A DNA stretch of 64,000 nt from Flavobacteriaceae bacterium LYZ1037 (GCA_003144015.1 QFWS01000005.1:1-64000), one strand, 5' to 3'; counted from the stretch's first letter, positions 1 through 9,464 are shown. Notes: a model not told the origin generated them from the letters alone. Numbers and translations are program-made.

Positions 1-127
1 AAATGCAATTAATTTATACAACGAAATAAGATTACATTTATCTTTAGACTATAAAACACCAAATATGGTATATAAATTATCAGCGTAAATTCAATTTTAA
101 CCTGTAGCCATATTTCAGGACAAGACA
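1..127 (+). mobile_element. Right end of an IS3-family insertion sequence
   Basis: The first 127 bases read as the 3' end of an IS. They hold the tail of a transposase frame (stop at 86-88) followed by about 39 noncoding bases ending in CAGGACAAGACA. Read on the other strand this end begins TGTCTTGTCCTGAAATA, which has the TG...CA form and general look of IS3-family terminal inverted repeats in this phylum. Directly after base 127 the reading frame of a serine hydrolase begins in mid-domain, so the element appears to have inserted into that gene. The left end and the target duplication lie outside the window, so the exact boundary is inferred. Confidence 0.7.
2..88 (+). CDS. IS3-family transposase, C-terminal fragment (gene continues left of window)
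   Basis: The frame starting at base 2 encodes 28 residues including INLYNEIRLHLSLDYKTP and NMVYKL before a TAA. This matches the end of the integrase (rve) domain of IS3/IS150-type OrfB transposases, where a YN..RPH.SL...TP..V pattern is typical. The usual RPH is RLH here. Only the last 28 codons are visible, so whether the transposase is intact cannot be judged. It would cut and join DNA at the IS ends. It is too short to be found by ORF length and was recognised from the motif. Confidence 0.7.
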   Translation, partial: NAINLYNEIRLHLSLDYKTPNMVYKLSA

Positions 128-1222
128 GCTGGAGAAATAGACTTGGATGAGCATATAGATATATACTTAGAAAGTTACCAATTGCCACAGGGTAAACAAA
201 CTGCCGATAATCCAGTAACCTTTCGTAATATTTTTGCACATACTTCCGGTATTACTTCCGGAGGATATCAAGGCTATGCTAAAGATCTTGTAATACCAAC
301 TGATGTTGCTATTTTAAAAGGCAGTGAAGGCGTAAATTCACCAGCGATAGAAGTCATCACAGCACCAAATGAAATGTTAGCGTATTCTGGTGGTGGATAC
401 ACCTTAGCTGAGGTAGCACTTCAAGATATTTTTAATGACGATTTTTCAAATATTATGAGCAAATGGATACTTCAACCTATTGGTATGAAGAATTCTGAAT
501 TCACACAACCATTGCAACCATTAGACTCAAGCAAAGTAGCAAAAGGATATACGTCAAAAGGAGTTATTATCGATGGAGGTTGGAGAAATCACCCTGAACA
601 GGCTGCAGCTGGACTTTGGAGCAACGCTGTTGATATGGCCTATTTTTTAATTGAAATCTATAGAGGTTATCAAGGTCAAAGTTCCATTTTTTCAAAGTCT
701 GAAATTCAATCGATACTTAATCATGAACGTGGTGGACATATTTATGGATTAATCGTGGATAAATCAGACACAGGTTTTGCAATTACACACTATGGTGGTA
801 ATGCTGGATATCGTACAGGTATGACCATAGACCTTAACACCGGAAAAGGATTGGTCTATTTAATTAATTCAGATAATGGAGGTGCTCTTGGCAATGAATT
901 GCTGTTATCAGCTTCACAATTATACCATTGGAATCACTTTAAACGTGTATCGGTTAAACGCAATCAATTAGATTCAGAATTATTAAAACAACTTACAGGC
1001 ACATACAAATGGAATAATCAGGTAGAGCTTTCTATAAGTTTTAATGATGAAACAAACCAAATTTCCTTGCACTTTCCAAATGGTGATGCTTATGAACTCA
1101 TTCCAATTAAAGGTGAAGAATTGAGTTTTATCAATTCTAATAATGGAGTTGAGGTTTCTTTTACAGCCACAAACGATTATCAATCTTTCCGACTTTACGG
1201 TGACACCGCAATTAAACTGTAA
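128..1222 (+). pseudogene. Serine hydrolase (beta-lactamase family), 5' end removed by IS insertion
   Basis: The frame reads AGEIDLDEHIDIYL, which in class C beta-lactamase-like hydrolases comes just after the SxxK nucleophile helix, and runs intact to 1222. It keeps the HTSGI motif after the helix, a YSGGGY segment at the YxN position and an HYGGNAGYRTG segment at the KTG/HxG position. The signal peptide and SxxK are missing, and upstream of 128 there is only IS sequence, with an in-frame stop at 98-100. The apparent starts (TTG at 143) are therefore artefacts. A C-terminal lipocalin-like tail (about the last 95 residues) is present. A protein from this piece would lack the catalytic serine and be inactive. 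The undegraded frame suggests the insertion is recent. Confidence 0.75.
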
Positions 1223-1550
1223 TATAAGCTTAAAGTTTATATTAAAAACTCAAACAGTATTAGTCAAGTAATTTTAAAGATGTATTTTATGATAGTGAAA
1301 AACCGGCATAATTAAGCAGTTCACAGAATCATCTGCTGGAAGTTTTCATGTTAATGTAAAAACATTTATTAGCTATGACAATAGTCCATTAATTCAAGTG
1401 CAGATTGACGATTAAAATTACTTCTAATTTCCAATTTTAGTATGTTTTGTATTAGTTAATGATGTGGTTTAGAAGTGTGGTATTAAGAAAAAGAGCTAGA
1501 ACTTTATTGAATGAGTTTAAACCATTGTATTTGATGAAAAAATTAATAAC
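1223..1550. other. Intergenic, 328 bases, with a possible decayed coding remnant
   Basis: No intact gene is visible. Bases 1273-1308 read NFKDVFYDSEKPA in one frame, then a stop. Bases 1311-1415 read on in another frame as IKQFTESSAGSFHVNVK and so on, ending VQIDD and a TAA. The two pieces join sensibly with a one-base shift, so this may be the end of a decayed gene. The family is not recognised. The rest is AT-rich spacer between this remnant and the end of the leftward regulator gene. Confidence 0.35.
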
Positions 1551-3632
1551 CTAGAGTAATTTTTCCTTTTCTAAAGTTCCTTTAAGTTTTTTATGGTTTT
1601 CCCAAAATTGTGTTTCTATTTTCTTAATAGTTTCCTCGTATTCTGGATGGTTTAGCAATTGCTTCATTAGCGGATCTTTCTTTATAAATAAAATTACCCA
1701 ATATTGGAAACCATCCTGTAAACCAAATTTTTTATAAGCTTCTATAGCTTTTTCTGGCGTATTTTCATAAAGATAAAGCATAGCTAAACTAGCCTCTTTG
1801 TATATTGACTCATCTTTTTTTAAGTAGTCTTTATATTTTTCTAAGTAATGTTCAGCTTTCTTAGAAAAACCCAATTTTTTATACGTATAAGCAATTTTTA
1901 TATGCTCTGCTGGATACAGGTCTATTTTGTTGGTAGCCAATATGTCCATATATTTTTCGTAATATAATAACGCCGTATCATAATCTTCTTGAAAATAATA
2001 CATCTTAGCCAACTCTTGGGTTATATCGACACGAGTGGTATCTTTTTTCCACTCTACCAACATTTTATGTGTTAAGGCTTTTAAATCCTTATTATTGGCA
2101 TAATCTATAAAGTTTTTTAAATAAGGCGCGTAAGGATTAGTAGGATTGTAATTTAAAGATGCTTCAATGTATTTTGAAGCTTCTTTAGCAAAACCGTTTT
2201 GGACTAAAGCATTGCTCAAGTGCAAATAGATATAGCTTTTGGACACAGAATCATTAGCTTCAATATTCAATTTAATGCCTTTTAATGCATATGTGAGATA
2301 TTTACTTGTATTCGGAACCACCCGAGCATATAAATCAGATAAAATCAATACGGCTGAGGAAGCATTTGGATTGTAATCCAGCGCTTTTTCCAAGTATGGT
2401 ATGGCTAACTTAAAATCGTTAATATTTATATAATATAGGGCTTTGGCAATAAGGGGTAATTCAGAAGTGGAATCATACAACAAGGCATTGTCGGCATACT
2501 CATTTAACCTGTCTAGATATTTCTTTTCGATTTTATTTGAATCTAAATAGTAGTAACAAATGGCAATTTGGGCATAAGCATTAGCGTATTTTGAATCTTG
2601 TTCTATAGCTTTTTCAAAATTCAAGATGGCCTTATGTAATCCGGCTTCATTTTGTTCGTTTTGATGTTCTAAACCTTTTAGATAAAAATCGTATGCCAAG
2701 ATATTTTCTGTAGGTTTTTTTTCAATAAGCGCCAATTCTCTTGGTGTTACATTCGCTTCTATGGCGTAGGCGATCTTTTTTGCAATAGTATTTTGAAGCT
2801 CAAACACATTATCGAGTTGGTATTTGTATTGTTCAGACCAAATAGGGCTGTCCTTATGGACATCTATCAATTGAATATTTAAAAGGACTTCATTTCCTAT
2901 TTTTTGTCCACTTCCTTCAATCAAATAATTGACTTGTAATTCCTCGGCAATTTTTGTTACGGTTTTAGGGTTGTCCCTGTATTTTTCTGTGGAAGTCCTA
3001 CTAATTACCCGTAAATCTTTAATTTTTTGAAGATTATTAAGTGACGATTCCATAACACCATTAATGAAGTATAAATTAGAATTGTCTTCACTTAGGTTTT
3101 TGAAAGGTAAAAATGCAACGGACTTTTCTTTATCTGTTTTAGATTCAACAGACGTGAATTGGTCCTTAAAAAAGTAAATAATAGCTATGATTGATATGGC
3201 CGTGATCGCTACAATATATCGATTAACTTTCTTGTATTTTATGACTGCTTTGGTCGTTTCTTGTTCATTATTTTGTTCTGCAATGCGTTCTTCTTCTTTT
3301 TTGGATTTTGTTTCACCAGGAGGATAGCCATAATATTCGCGATAGCATTTTGTAAAATAAGACGGATTGCTAAAACCAACTTCAAATGCAATTTCTGAAG
3401 CGGTATGTTCCGTTTCTAGCAGTAACTCTGCGGCTTTCTGTAAACGTATTTCCCGTATAAACTGACTGGCCGATAAATGGGTTTGCTTTTTTATTTTTCT
3501 AAGCAAACTAGAACGGCTCATATGCATGGCATCGGCCAATTCAGAAACACCAAATTGCTCGTTAGAAATATGATCTAAAACTATGGATTTAGCTTCTGAC
3601 AAAAATGAATTTGAAGAATAATTTGAAGTCAT
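1551..3632 (-). CDS. AraC-family regulator fused to a membrane anchor, TolB-like domain and TPR repeats
   Basis: 693 residues. Residues 10-108 form an AraC/XylS two-part helix-turn-helix, including SELADAMHMSRSSLLRKIK and EIAFEVGFSNPSYFTKCYRE. After a charged linker a single membrane helix lies at about 138-155. Residues 171-295 resemble the TolB/FlgO-like domain found with regulators of the CadC/adenylate cyclase type (VAFLPFKNLS, then NYLIEGS). Residues 300-690 are TPR repeats such as ANAYAQIAICYYYLD. The layout suggests DNA binding inside the cell and sensing or protein binding by the periplasmic TPR part. The ligand is unknown. It is transcribed away from the ankyrin operon and could control it, which is inference. 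Confidence 0.85.
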   Translation of the reverse strand: MTSNYSSNSFLSEAKSIVLDHISNEQFGVSELADAMHMSRSSLLRKIKKQTHLSASQFIREIRLQKAAELLLETEHTASEIAFEVGFSNPSYFTKCYREYYGYPPGETKSKKEEERIAEQNNEQETTKAVIKYKKVNRYIVAITAISIIAIIYFFKDQFTSVESKTDKEKSVAFLPFKNLSEDNSNLYFINGVMESSLNNLQKIKDLRVISRTSTEKYRDNPKTVTKIAEELQVNYLIEGSGQKIGNEVLLNIQLIDVHKDSPIWSEQYKYQLDNVFELQNTIAKKIAYAIEANVTPRELALIEKKPTENILAYDFYLKGLEHQNEQNEAGLHKAILNFEKAIEQDSKYANAYAQIAICYYYLDSNKIEKKYLDRLNEYADNALLYDSTSELPLIAKALYYININDFKLAIPYLEKALDYNPNASSAVLILSDLYARVVPNTSKYLTYALKGIKLNIEANDSVSKSYIYLHLSNALVQNGFAKEASKYIEASLNYNPTNPYAPYLKNFIDYANNKDLKALTHKMLVEWKKDTTRVDITQELAKMYYFQEDYDTALLYYEKYMDILATNKIDLYPAEHIKIAYTYKKLGFSKKAEHYLEKYKDYLKKDESIYKEASLAMLYLYENTPEKAIEAYKKFGLQDGFQYWVILFIKKDPLMKQLLNHPEYEETIKKIETQFWENHKKLKGTLEKEKLL

Positions 3633-3859
3633 TTTTTTATTAACTGAAACGAATATAAGTAAAATTTAACAACGGCGTTTATCTGTAGGTATTTTGTGAC
3701 AATACGATAAAATGCGTCTTAATTTATAGCCTTGCCGCATAATTTATAGTTCTGCGTTAAACTTCATAATTCTTGATTCATAGCTGTTTACTGTTGCATC
3801 AACGTTCATCGCATCTTTGTATCATCAAATTAAAACAACAATTCTTAAAATCTAAAATT

Positions 3860-4444
3860 ATGAAAAACGTAATGAAAATTCAAGTAAGATGTTTGGCTAT
3901 TATATGTGTAATGGCAATTTCACTAACCTCTTGTTTAGAAAAAAGTGAAAGCAAGGAAACAACAGCCATTTCAAAAAACGAAATAGCTGAACCAAGTATA
4001 GATATTCATAGTGCCGTATTAACTGGGAATTTGGAAGCGGTTAAGCAACATATTGAAGCTGGGACTGATATTAATCAAAAAGAAGCCATGTCTGCATCTA
4101 CACCTTTAATGTCTGCAGCCACTTTCAATAAACCTGAAATCGCTAATGTACTAATAAATGCAAATGCAGATTTATCTGTAAAAAACAATGATGGCGGAAC
4201 GGCTTTACATACGGCAGCATTCTTTGGGCGTATCGAAATTGTACAATTGCTTATTGATGCAAAAGCAGATAAAACTGTTCGCAATAATTTTGGAGCTACA
4301 CCTAGAGAAATAGTTATGGTAGATTTCGATCAAATGAAACCTATCTATGAAATGCTAATTCAGCAATTACAACCAATGGGTTTTACATTAGATCTTAATG
4401 AACTGCAAAAAGCACGTCCTGTTGTTGCAATGATGCTACAATAA
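3860..4444 (+). CDS. Ankyrin-repeat lipoprotein
   Basis: 194 residues from ATG 3860. A longer TTG reading from 3773 would put non-signal residues in front of a clear lipoprotein signal, so the ATG is preferred. The signal helix ends in the lipobox LTSC and is followed by a Glu/Lys/Ser-rich linker. Ankyrin repeats follow, for example DIHSAVLTGNLEAVKQHIEAG, TPLMSAATFNKPEIANVLI and GGTALHTAAFFGRIEIVQLL. Ankyrin repeats bind proteins, so this is probably an envelope-bound partner protein. The next gene starts 12 bases on and the following ones are also closely spaced, suggesting one operon to 6768. Confidence 0.85.
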   Translation: MKNVMKIQVRCLAIICVMAISLTSCLEKSESKETTAISKNEIAEPSIDIHSAVLTGNLEAVKQHIEAGTDINQKEAMSASTPLMSAATFNKPEIANVLINANADLSVKNNDGGTALHTAAFFGRIEIVQLLIDAKADKTVRNNFGATPREIVMVDFDQMKPIYEMLIQQLQPMGFTLDLNELQKARPVVAMMLQ

Positions 4445-4456
4445 ACACAATTTAAG

Positions 4457-5542
4457 ATGACCACAGATAGAAGATACGATATTGATTGGCTAAGAGTAAT
4501 AGCTATTGGTTTATTGCTGATTTACCATATAGCCATTATATTTCAACCTTGGGCATTGTTTATAGGTTTTATAAAAAGCGATGATGCTTTAGAAGGAATT
4601 TGGAAACCAATGACGATGCTGAATGTTTGGCGAATACCTTTACTCTTTTTTGTATCAGGAATGGGGCTCTATTTTGCAATGAAAAAAAGAAATTGGAAGC
4701 AGTTATTTATAGAACGCTCAAAGCGAATTCTTTTACCTTTTGTTTTCGGATTTTTGGCAATCACACCATTACATTTTTTAGTTTTTCAGAAGTACTATAA
4801 TATCCCACTGAGTTATTTTCCGCATATGGGCCATTTATGGTTTTTAGGAAATATTTTTGTCTATGTAGTAGTGTTGTCACCTGTTTTTTTCTATTTAAAG
4901 AAAAACGAAAACGGAAGATTTAAAAAGATAATTTCAAAAGTGATGAGTTATGCTATTGGGCCACTATCCATATCTGTTTTATTTATGTTGGAAGTAGCTT
5001 TAGTAAAACCACAGCTATTTGAACTGTATGCTCAAACTTGGCATGGATTTTTTATAGGGTTTTTGGCGTTCTTTTTTGGTTTTCTTTTTGTGTATAGCGG
5101 GAAAACATTCTGGCAATCCGTTTCAAAGTGGAAATGGTTGTATATCGGAATAGCAACAATCCTCTTCTTGATTCGGTTCACAGGATATGAATCCATATCA
5201 AATATGTATATCACTACCTTAGAATCTAATGCTTGGATATTGGGTTTGTTTGGAATAGGTTATAGCTACTTTAATAAACCAAGTGCATTACTAAGTTATT
5301 TGAGTGCTGCTGTTTATCCTGTTTATATTATTCACATGTTTGTCTTATATGCAGCTGCATTATTCATTCTGCCATTAGATCTTCATCCTATGTTAGAGTT
5401 TTTAGGAATTACGGTATTTACGTTTATTGTCTGTTTTCTTATTTATGAATTTATCCTTAGACGCATTAGTATTTTAAGACCATTGTTTGGATTGAAATGG
5501 AAATTTAAAAGCGTAATACAGAAAAAGTTAAAACATATTTAA
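4457..5542 (+). CDS. Acyltransferase family 3 integral membrane protein (OpgC-like)
   Basis: 361 residues with about ten hydrophobic helices. The start RRYDIDWLRVIAIGLLLIYH carries the Arg-x-x-x-(I/L)D-x-(L/I)R...H signature of the acyltransferase-3 superfamily, in which the His after helix 1 is essential. The GHLWFL motif further on is typical of the OpgC/MdoC-like branch. Members move acyl groups onto sugars or lipids at the membrane. The substrate here cannot be told. The gene ends 46 bases before the DUF6090 gene and follows the ankyrin lipoprotein by 12 bases. Confidence 0.85.
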   Translation: MTTDRRYDIDWLRVIAIGLLLIYHIAIIFQPWALFIGFIKSDDALEGIWKPMTMLNVWRIPLLFFVSGMGLYFAMKKRNWKQLFIERSKRILLPFVFGFLAITPLHFLVFQKYYNIPLSYFPHMGHLWFLGNIFVYVVVLSPVFFYLKKNENGRFKKIISKVMSYAIGPLSISVLFMLEVALVKPQLFELYAQTWHGFFIGFLAFFFGFLFVYSGKTFWQSVSKWKWLYIGIATILFLIRFTGYESISNMYITTLESNAWILGLFGIGYSYFNKPSALLSYLSAAVYPVYIIHMFVLYAAALFILPLDLHPMLEFLGITVFTFIVCFLIYEFILRRISILRPLFGLKWKFKSVIQKKLKHI

Positions 5543-5588
5543 AGTAAAATCCAACACGTTGTGTTTCAATTTGATAAACCATTATGTC

Positions 5589-6305
5589 ATGATAAAATTA
5601 TTTAGAAGAAATAGACAAAAAATGCTAGCTAATAACAAGATAGGAAACTATATAGCTTATGCGGCTGGAGAAATTATTCTTGTTATCGCTGGAATCCTTA
5701 TTGCGTTGGCAATTAATGAACATTCAAATAACGAGAAGAAATTAGAGTTGCGGAATTCATACATTATTCAGTTGCATGATGAAGCAGATCGTAATCTAAA
5801 AAAGCTAGCAATTCTAGATAATGAGTCAAAGCAAATGCTCAAAGAGTTAGATACAGTATTCAAAATATTATTATTTAAAGATTACGAAAACCCTAGATTA
5901 TCGACAAAATCATTCTATTTAATAATGTCTAAAAAGTTTTATCCTGTTATGATAACCTATGAAAATTTAAAGTTTTCTGGTGATTTAAAATTGTTTGACG
6001 ATTTAAACTTACGTAACGCTATCTCTGAAACCTACGAAACCTTTAACCCTATAGAAAAACTAGAATCTTCAGAACAACAGGCCATTGAAGCCTATTATGA
6101 AAATTTTTTGATGCGAAACGTTAAATTTAGGGATATGGGTATTTCTTCAGACACTTACGAAAAAGACATTTATTTTGAAAATATGGTTTTAACGAGAATG
6201 ACTACGCTTGCACAAAATCGAGAGGCTTACAGTAATGCAATTGAATCTTTAAAAAACCTAAAAAATACTTATGCTGAATTAAAAACACAAATTAAAAATG
6301 AATAA
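5589..6305 (+). CDS. DUF6090-like membrane protein
   Basis: 238 residues from ATG 5589. A TTG 30 bases upstream only adds a poor leader. The N-terminus has the pattern of a flavobacterial family: a basic IKLFRRNRQKMLANNKIGNY segment, then YAAGEIILVIAGILIALAIN as one membrane helix ending near an EHSNNEKK turn, then a mostly helical soluble domain of about 180 residues. This family occurs in many copies in flavobacteria, and its function is unknown. The stop overlaps the thioredoxin start by 8 bases, so translation is probably coupled. Confidence 0.75.
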   Translation: MIKLFRRNRQKMLANNKIGNYIAYAAGEIILVIAGILIALAINEHSNNEKKLELRNSYIIQLHDEADRNLKKLAILDNESKQMLKELDTVFKILLFKDYENPRLSTKSFYLIMSKKFYPVMITYENLKFSGDLKLFDDLNLRNAISETYETFNPIEKLESSEQQAIEAYYENFLMRNVKFRDMGISSDTYEKDIYFENMVLTRMTTLAQNREAYSNAIESLKNLKNTYAELKTQIKNE

Positions 6306-6768
6306 TAAAAAAAATAGCTCAACTATAAAGAAATCAAAAATGAAAACACATCCATTTTGGAGCTTTTTTTGGCTAACATTTCTGTTAGTTTCTCTTTGGT
6401 ATGCGTGGTACTCATTTTATGCACCTTCAAATGATATTACTTGGATAGATAACATGGAATCTGCTCAAAAACTAGCCAACAATTCTGATAAAAAGATTAT
6501 GATATTCTTTACAGGAACATGGTGCTCACCATGTAAAATGATGAAACGTCAAGTATTTGCAGGTCAAGAGGTTAATAAAGCTATGGATGCTAAAGTCGTA
6601 TCCATAGAAATTAATATTGAAGACTCAAATTCTGAAGCACTAATAAAACAATATAGTATTGGTGCTACACCAACAACAATTTTCATTGATACCGAGGGAA
6701 ATGTCATTGATTATGCTGTTGGAAAAGTTGGGAAAGCAAAATTCCTTGAAATGCTTCTTAACCTTTAA
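6298..6768 (+). CDS. Membrane-anchored thioredoxin-like protein
   Basis: 156 residues. A single hydrophobic helix lies at about 20-40 and is followed by a thioredoxin fold with TWCSPCK at 75-80, so the active site is CSPC. A later GATPTT segment holds the cis-proline. The protein is probably anchored in the inner membrane with the redox domain in the periplasm, where it would reduce or transfer electrons between disulfides. The start at 6298 overlaps the previous gene; a second in-frame ATG at 6340 would also keep the membrane helix. Confidence 0.85.
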   Translation: MNNKKNSSTIKKSKMKTHPFWSFFWLTFLLVSLWYAWYSFYAPSNDITWIDNMESAQKLANNSDKKIMIFFTGTWCSPCKMMKRQVFAGQEVNKAMDAKVVSIEINIEDSNSEALIKQYSIGATPTTIFIDTEGNVIDYAVGKVGKAKFLEMLLNL

Positions 6769-6919
6769 TTAAAAATAGAAATCATCAATAAAAAAACGAA
6801 CAGTTATGAAATTAATTAAAATGAAAAATCAATTTATTGTTAAAAACCATACGATAATATTTAATTCTTAAATTTAGTTCTGATTCTTAAAGTAGAACTT
6901 TAAGCTTTATCATTCATCC

Positions 6920-6927
6920 TACTTTTG
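6920..6927 (+). promoter_or_regulatory. Bacteroidota -7 box before the 55-residue protein and serine hydrolase
   Basis: TACTTTTG matches the TAnnTTTG consensus exactly and lies 25 bases before ATG 6953. It probably starts a transcript carrying the small membrane protein and the serine hydrolase at 7123. No convincing TTG at -33 was found. Confidence 0.5.
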
Positions 6928-6952
6928 CAATAAATTAATAAAATCAGTAAAA

Positions 6953-7120
6953 ATGGAAAAAATGAAAATTAAAAAAAGTAAAAAAGGAGTCAAATTAGGC
7001 ATAGGAATTATACTAGGCACAATTATAGGGTATTTAACCTCGAATATGCAATTGTGGTTTGTATTGGGTATTGCTATTGGTGCTGCGTTAGAATATGGTT
7101 CAAATAAAAAGCAATCATAA
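6953..7120 (+). CDS. Small membrane protein, 55 residues
   Basis: ATG 6953 opens a 55-codon frame: a basic start MEKMKIKKSKKGVK, a hydrophobic glycine-rich helix LGIGIILGTIIGYL, a short SNMQ turn and a second helix LWFVLGIAIGAALEYG with a basic end. This hairpin-like double helix with a GxxxG-type face looks like a real small membrane protein. It sits 2 bases before the serine hydrolase start and behind an exact -7 box. The family is not recognised. Confidence 0.6.
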   Translation: MEKMKIKKSKKGVKLGIGIILGTIIGYLTSNMQLWFVLGIAIGAALEYGSNKKQS

Positions 7121-7122
7121 AA

Positions 7123-8601
7123 ATGAAACAATCTATTAAAATAGTATTTTTCGCTTTTGTCACATTTTCAACCTTATGCGTTTTTTCTCAGAATACTAAT
7201 AAAGTGCTTGTAAATAAAATTGACTCTTATTTGGAAGCAAGTGCAAAAAACGGCTTTTCCGGAGTTGTTTTGGTTGCTAAAAAGGGAGAAGTGGTTTTAT
7301 CTAAAGGATACGGATGGGCAGACAGGAACAATAAAACACCCAACTCACCAACAACCGTTTTTAATATTGGCTCCGTAACAAAACAATTTACGGCATCTGC
7401 AATCTTAAAATTGGTAGAGCAAGGAAAAATGAAGACATCGGATAAAATAAGTTCATATTTTACTGAGACACCTACGGATAAAAAGGATATAACGATTCAT
7501 CAATTATTAACGCATACGTCAGGAATTTCTAATAGAACAGGTGGTTTTAGATATGATGAAGCCAGCAAGGAACAATTTTTAAAAGATTTTTTTGAGTCCA
7601 CATTGCAGTCTAAACCTGGCACAACCTACCAATATGCAAATGCCAATTACATTATGTTAACCGTTATATTGGAGTCGGTTTCAGGACAAACCTATAATAC
7701 TTTTTTAAAAGAAAATTTATTTGAACCTGCACAGATGACAAGTACAGGGTATAAAAACATCACCTTTAATACAGAGCGTCTGGCACATGGCTACTATTAT
7801 AATAGAGATGAGGAAAAGTGGAGAGATTGGGGAACAACCCAACAGCACCTACCTTACAACAATAATCATTGGTATAGTATAGGTAAAGGCGACATTCATT
7901 CTACTACTGAAGATTTATACAAGTGGCATGTTGCTTTAAATAACAATGCAGTATTAACGTCCAAAACAAGAGCAATCCAAGAAACGGCATATGTGGCTGA
8001 GAATGATAACATGACATCGCATTATGGTTATGGTTGGGCCATATCTAAAAGTGATAGAGACACCAAAATCGTTGCTCATAATGGTAGTAACGGATTGTAT
8101 TTTGCAGATTTTGTGAGATTTATAGACGACGATGTAGTAGTAATATACATCACAAATGCGTTTTTAGGACCTGAATCAGAAAACGTAGCGAGAGAAATTG
8201 GTAAAATGATTTTTGATACAAATTATAACGCGAAACCAATTCCCAGAAATATTTATGAATTGATTCATGAATTTATGAAAACCAATCCATCTGCAAATGC
8301 AGATAAACTACCAAATTATTTAAATAAAGAACTTAAAGATGAATTTAACAATCCTGCCATTCTCAATAGACTAGGGTATAGTAGATTGAAAAAAGAAGAC
8401 CAACCTGACTGGGCATTAGCATTGTTTAAATTGAATGTAAAATTATTTCCTGAAGATGGTAATTTATGGGATTCATTGGGTGAAGCTTACTTAAAATATA
8501 ACCAAAAACAACATGCCATTGCCAGTTATACAAAAGCCGTTGAATTAGGTAGTGAAGGCTCAAAGAAAACATTACAAAAATTGCTTAAAGAAGACGAATA
8601 A
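7123..8601 (+). CDS. Secreted serine hydrolase, beta-lactamase family, with C-terminal TPR
   Basis: 492 residues. A signal peptide at about 1-22 ends LCVFSQ. The class C beta-lactamase/DD-peptidase fold follows with SVTK at 84-87 (nucleophile and base), YAN at 171-173 and HNGSNG as the third motif. The last 90 residues contain a TPR (LWDSLGEAYLKYNQKQHAIASY). Such proteins are usually esterases or D-amino-acid/peptide hydrolases rather than true beta-lactamases, and the substrate is unknown. All catalytic motifs are present, in contrast to the truncated relative at 128-1222. Confidence 0.88.
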   Translation: MKQSIKIVFFAFVTFSTLCVFSQNTNKVLVNKIDSYLEASAKNGFSGVVLVAKKGEVVLSKGYGWADRNNKTPNSPTTVFNIGSVTKQFTASAILKLVEQGKMKTSDKISSYFTETPTDKKDITIHQLLTHTSGISNRTGGFRYDEASKEQFLKDFFESTLQSKPGTTYQYANANYIMLTVILESVSGQTYNTFLKENLFEPAQMTSTGYKNITFNTERLAHGYYYNRDEEKWRDWGTTQQHLPYNNNHWYSIGKGDIHSTTEDLYKWHVALNNNAVLTSKTRAIQETAYVAENDNMTSHYGYGWAISKSDRDTKIVAHNGSNGLYFADFVRFIDDDVVVIYITNAFLGPESENVAREIGKMIFDTNYNAKPIPRNIYELIHEFMKTNPSANADKLPNYLNKELKDEFNNPAILNRLGYSRLKKEDQPDWALALFKLNVKLFPEDGNLWDSLGEAYLKYNQKQHAIASYTKAVELGSEGSKKTLQKLLKEDE

Positions 8602-8642
8602 TACAGTTTGTTATAATATAAGAGCAAATAACACATAAAGTT

Positions 8643-9464
8643 TTGATAGTAAAAAAATTAGAGCACATAACATTTGATATAATCGCGGATTGCTTTTTAA
8701 AATCTTTTGAAGATTACTATGTCAAAATTCCTACTGACAAAAATTACTATAAAGAGAGGTGGAAAATAGCAAAAGTCGATTATGCGCTTTCTTATGGCAT
8801 GTTTGATGGAGCTAAATTAGTTGGGTTTATATTACATGCAATTGATACACGAAAAGGAGAGAAAATAGCATTTAATACTGGTACGGGTGTACTTCCAGAA
8901 TACAGAGGAAAACGAATTGTTAGATCAATCTACAATTTTGCTATACCATATTTAAAAGTAAATGGGGTTACAAAATGTGCATTAGAAGTTATCATTGAAA
9001 ATAGTAAAGCCATAAAAACGTACCAGAGTATTGGATTTAATATTTGTAAAACATTTAATTGTTTCAGTGGGGAAATTAAATTACACCTAAATGAAAAAAT
9101 AGAGTTGAACGAAGTGGATTACAATGCTTTTGATTGGGAAAAAATGCCAAATCAACAATTATATTCTTGGGATTTTAATTTAGAAGTAATTAAAAACGGA
9201 AATTACAAATACTATCAAATAATGAAAGACAACATGGTTGAATCGTATTTTATCATAAACCCTAGTAATGCGTATTTAGCACAATTTGAGGTTCTAAAAG
9301 ATAATGCTGCCTGTTGGAAAAGATTGTTTAAAGGAATACAAGAAGTTTCAAACTTAATAAAAATAATAAATGTTGATACAAGATTAAACCAAAAAATAGA
9401 TTTTATAAATTCAATAGGATTAGCGAATACTGTTAATCAATATGAAATGGAAATGAATATATAA
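8643..9464 (+). CDS. GNAT-family N-acetyltransferase
   Basis: 273 residues from a TTG start. An in-frame stop at 8619-8621 leaves no upstream ATG, and the next internal ATG would remove the first strand of the domain. The acetyl-CoA binding segment is TGVLPEYRGKRIVRSIYNFA, the R/Q-x-x-G-x-G/A type loop here with Lys at one glycine. It is followed by ALEVIIENSKAIKTYQSIGF, the usual end of the fold. A second domain of about 120 residues may be another, degenerate GNAT fold. The substrate is unknown. Confidence 0.8.
   Translation: MIVKKLEHITFDIIADCFLKSFEDYYVKIPTDKNYYKERWKIAKVDYALSYGMFDGAKLVGFILHAIDTRKGEKIAFNTGTGVLPEYRGKRIVRSIYNFAIPYLKVNGVTKCALEVIIENSKAIKTYQSIGFNICKTFNCFSGEIKLHLNEKIELNEVDYNAFDWEKMPNQQLYSWDFNLEVIKNGNYKYYQIMKDNMVESYFIINPSNAYLAQFEVLKDNAACWKRLFKGIQEVSNLIKIINVDTRLNQKIDFINSIGLANTVNQYEMEMNI

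Noticed and set aside
143-1222. Intact gene starting at TTG 143 or ATG 147
   Set aside because: ATG 147 is out of frame, TTG 143 lies within the fold, the SxxK region is missing and the frame continues upstream to IS sequence.
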